DNA of 64,000 bases, from assembly GCA_028280965.1 (NCBI GenBank), contig JANQKT010000087.1:41282-105281 (forward strand), in the 5' to 3' direction. The stretch comes from Phycisphaeraceae bacterium. GTDB taxonomy: Bacteria > Planctomycetota > Phycisphaerae > Phycisphaerales > Phycisphaeraceae. Of this stretch, positions 63,466-64,000 are shown in pieces. The notes beneath the pieces are model-generated. The model saw only the letters and a program-made list of their open reading frames with translations, was not told the origin of the DNA and made no database searches. The position numbers were made by a program, and so were the translations under genes. Numbering within the stretch: position 1 is the first letter of the stretch; each line of letters opens with the position of its first letter.

Positions 63466-64000
63466 ATGGACACCGAGCTCGTTGTCAACATCTCGGTCTC
63501 GGCCGTGGCCCTGATCGCACTGGGCGTGCTGCTGTTCACCGGCGCGCTACGCGAGCGGGCGCTCGCGCTCGGGCCCGAACGCGACCTGGGCTTGCCGCAG
63601 GGCGTCTACCTGGCCGGTGTCGCCGCGGTGTGCGCGTACGCGCTGGCGATGCTGGTGCTCGGCGGGTTGGAGGACCCGGCGGTCGGGCTGGTGCTGCAGA
63701 TCGTCCCGTTCGCGCTGATCGGGCTGCTGATCGGCCGGGCGATGAACACGGAAGCCGGGGCGCGCAAGATCGGTCTGGTGCCGCGTCGGCCGGGTCGGGA
63801 TGTGTGGTGGGCCGGGGTCGCGCTCGTGGTCGGCTACGCGTTGATGGGCTCGGCCTCGCTGCTGACCGGCCTGCTCGCGGGCCTGTTTGGGGACGCGCCC
63901 GAGCCGATCGCCCACGAGACGCTCCGCCGGCTGCAGGAGGACCCCAGCACCGACCTCGTCCTGGCGGTCATCTTCACCGCGGTAGTTATGGCGCCGCTCC
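63466..64000 (+). CDS. CPBP-like intramembrane protease, truncated by window edge
   Basis: MDTELVVNISVSAVALIALGVLLF...; multi-TM, PRRPGRDVWWAGVALVVGYALMG; open frame to the end. Catalytic EExxxR not reached. Confidence 0.5.
   Translation, partial: MDTELVVNISVSAVALIALGVLLFTGALRERALALGPERDLGLPQGVYLAGVAAVCAYALAMLVLGGLEDPAVGLVLQIVPFALIGLLIGRAMNTEAGARKIGLVPRRPGRDVWWAGVALVVGYALMGSASLLTGLLAGLFGDAPEPIAHETLRRLQEDPSTDLVLAVIFTAVVMAPL

Noticed and set aside
1-64000. tRNA, rRNA, prophage, integrase or transposase genes
   Set aside because: No T-loop/anticodon pattern, rRNA segment or phage/transposase protein motif recognised on either strand.

Overview
High-GC bacterial chromosomal window. Gene content (DUF1501/DUF1800 pair, CxYDLxG...CPECG zinc-ribbon membrane proteins, many intergenic inverted-repeat families) points to a planctomycete, probably of the Phycisphaerae type; this is an inference. 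It is mostly ordinary chromosome: msrB, DegT aminotransferase, dapA, tilS, parB with two parS-like sites, mraZ, rpsU, phhB, panB, a Do-like protease, several ABC systems, mraY-murF-murE, a dicarboxylate symporter and a Gfo/Idh/MocA oxidoreductase. I saw no rRNA, tRNA, CRISPR array, prophage or transposase. Main points for a second look: (1) a gene block at 29.0-38.0 kb combining two cyclopropane-fatty-acid-synthase-like methyltransferases, a DUF1295 protein, DUF1365, an FAD oxidoreductase and a desaturase, next to a MerR/excisionase-type regulator carrying the W-x9-EH motif of CarH/LitR cobalamin photoreceptors, which suggests a light/B12-controlled membrane-lipid module; (2) heptamer (NNRACCC) repeats that abut mraY, apparently leaving it with a CTG start, and that sit in frame inside murE; (3) at least eight families of intergenic inverted repeats, several overlapping or abutting stop codons; (4) a small lipoprotein with three 26-aa repeats (LPRGxxEDSNxFRWRLEA); (5) parB without parA beside two parS-like palindromes; (6) a stand-alone LarC C-terminal-domain protein; (7) a candidate small RNA near 15.68-15.84 kb. 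All calls come from reading the sequence; no database search was run.
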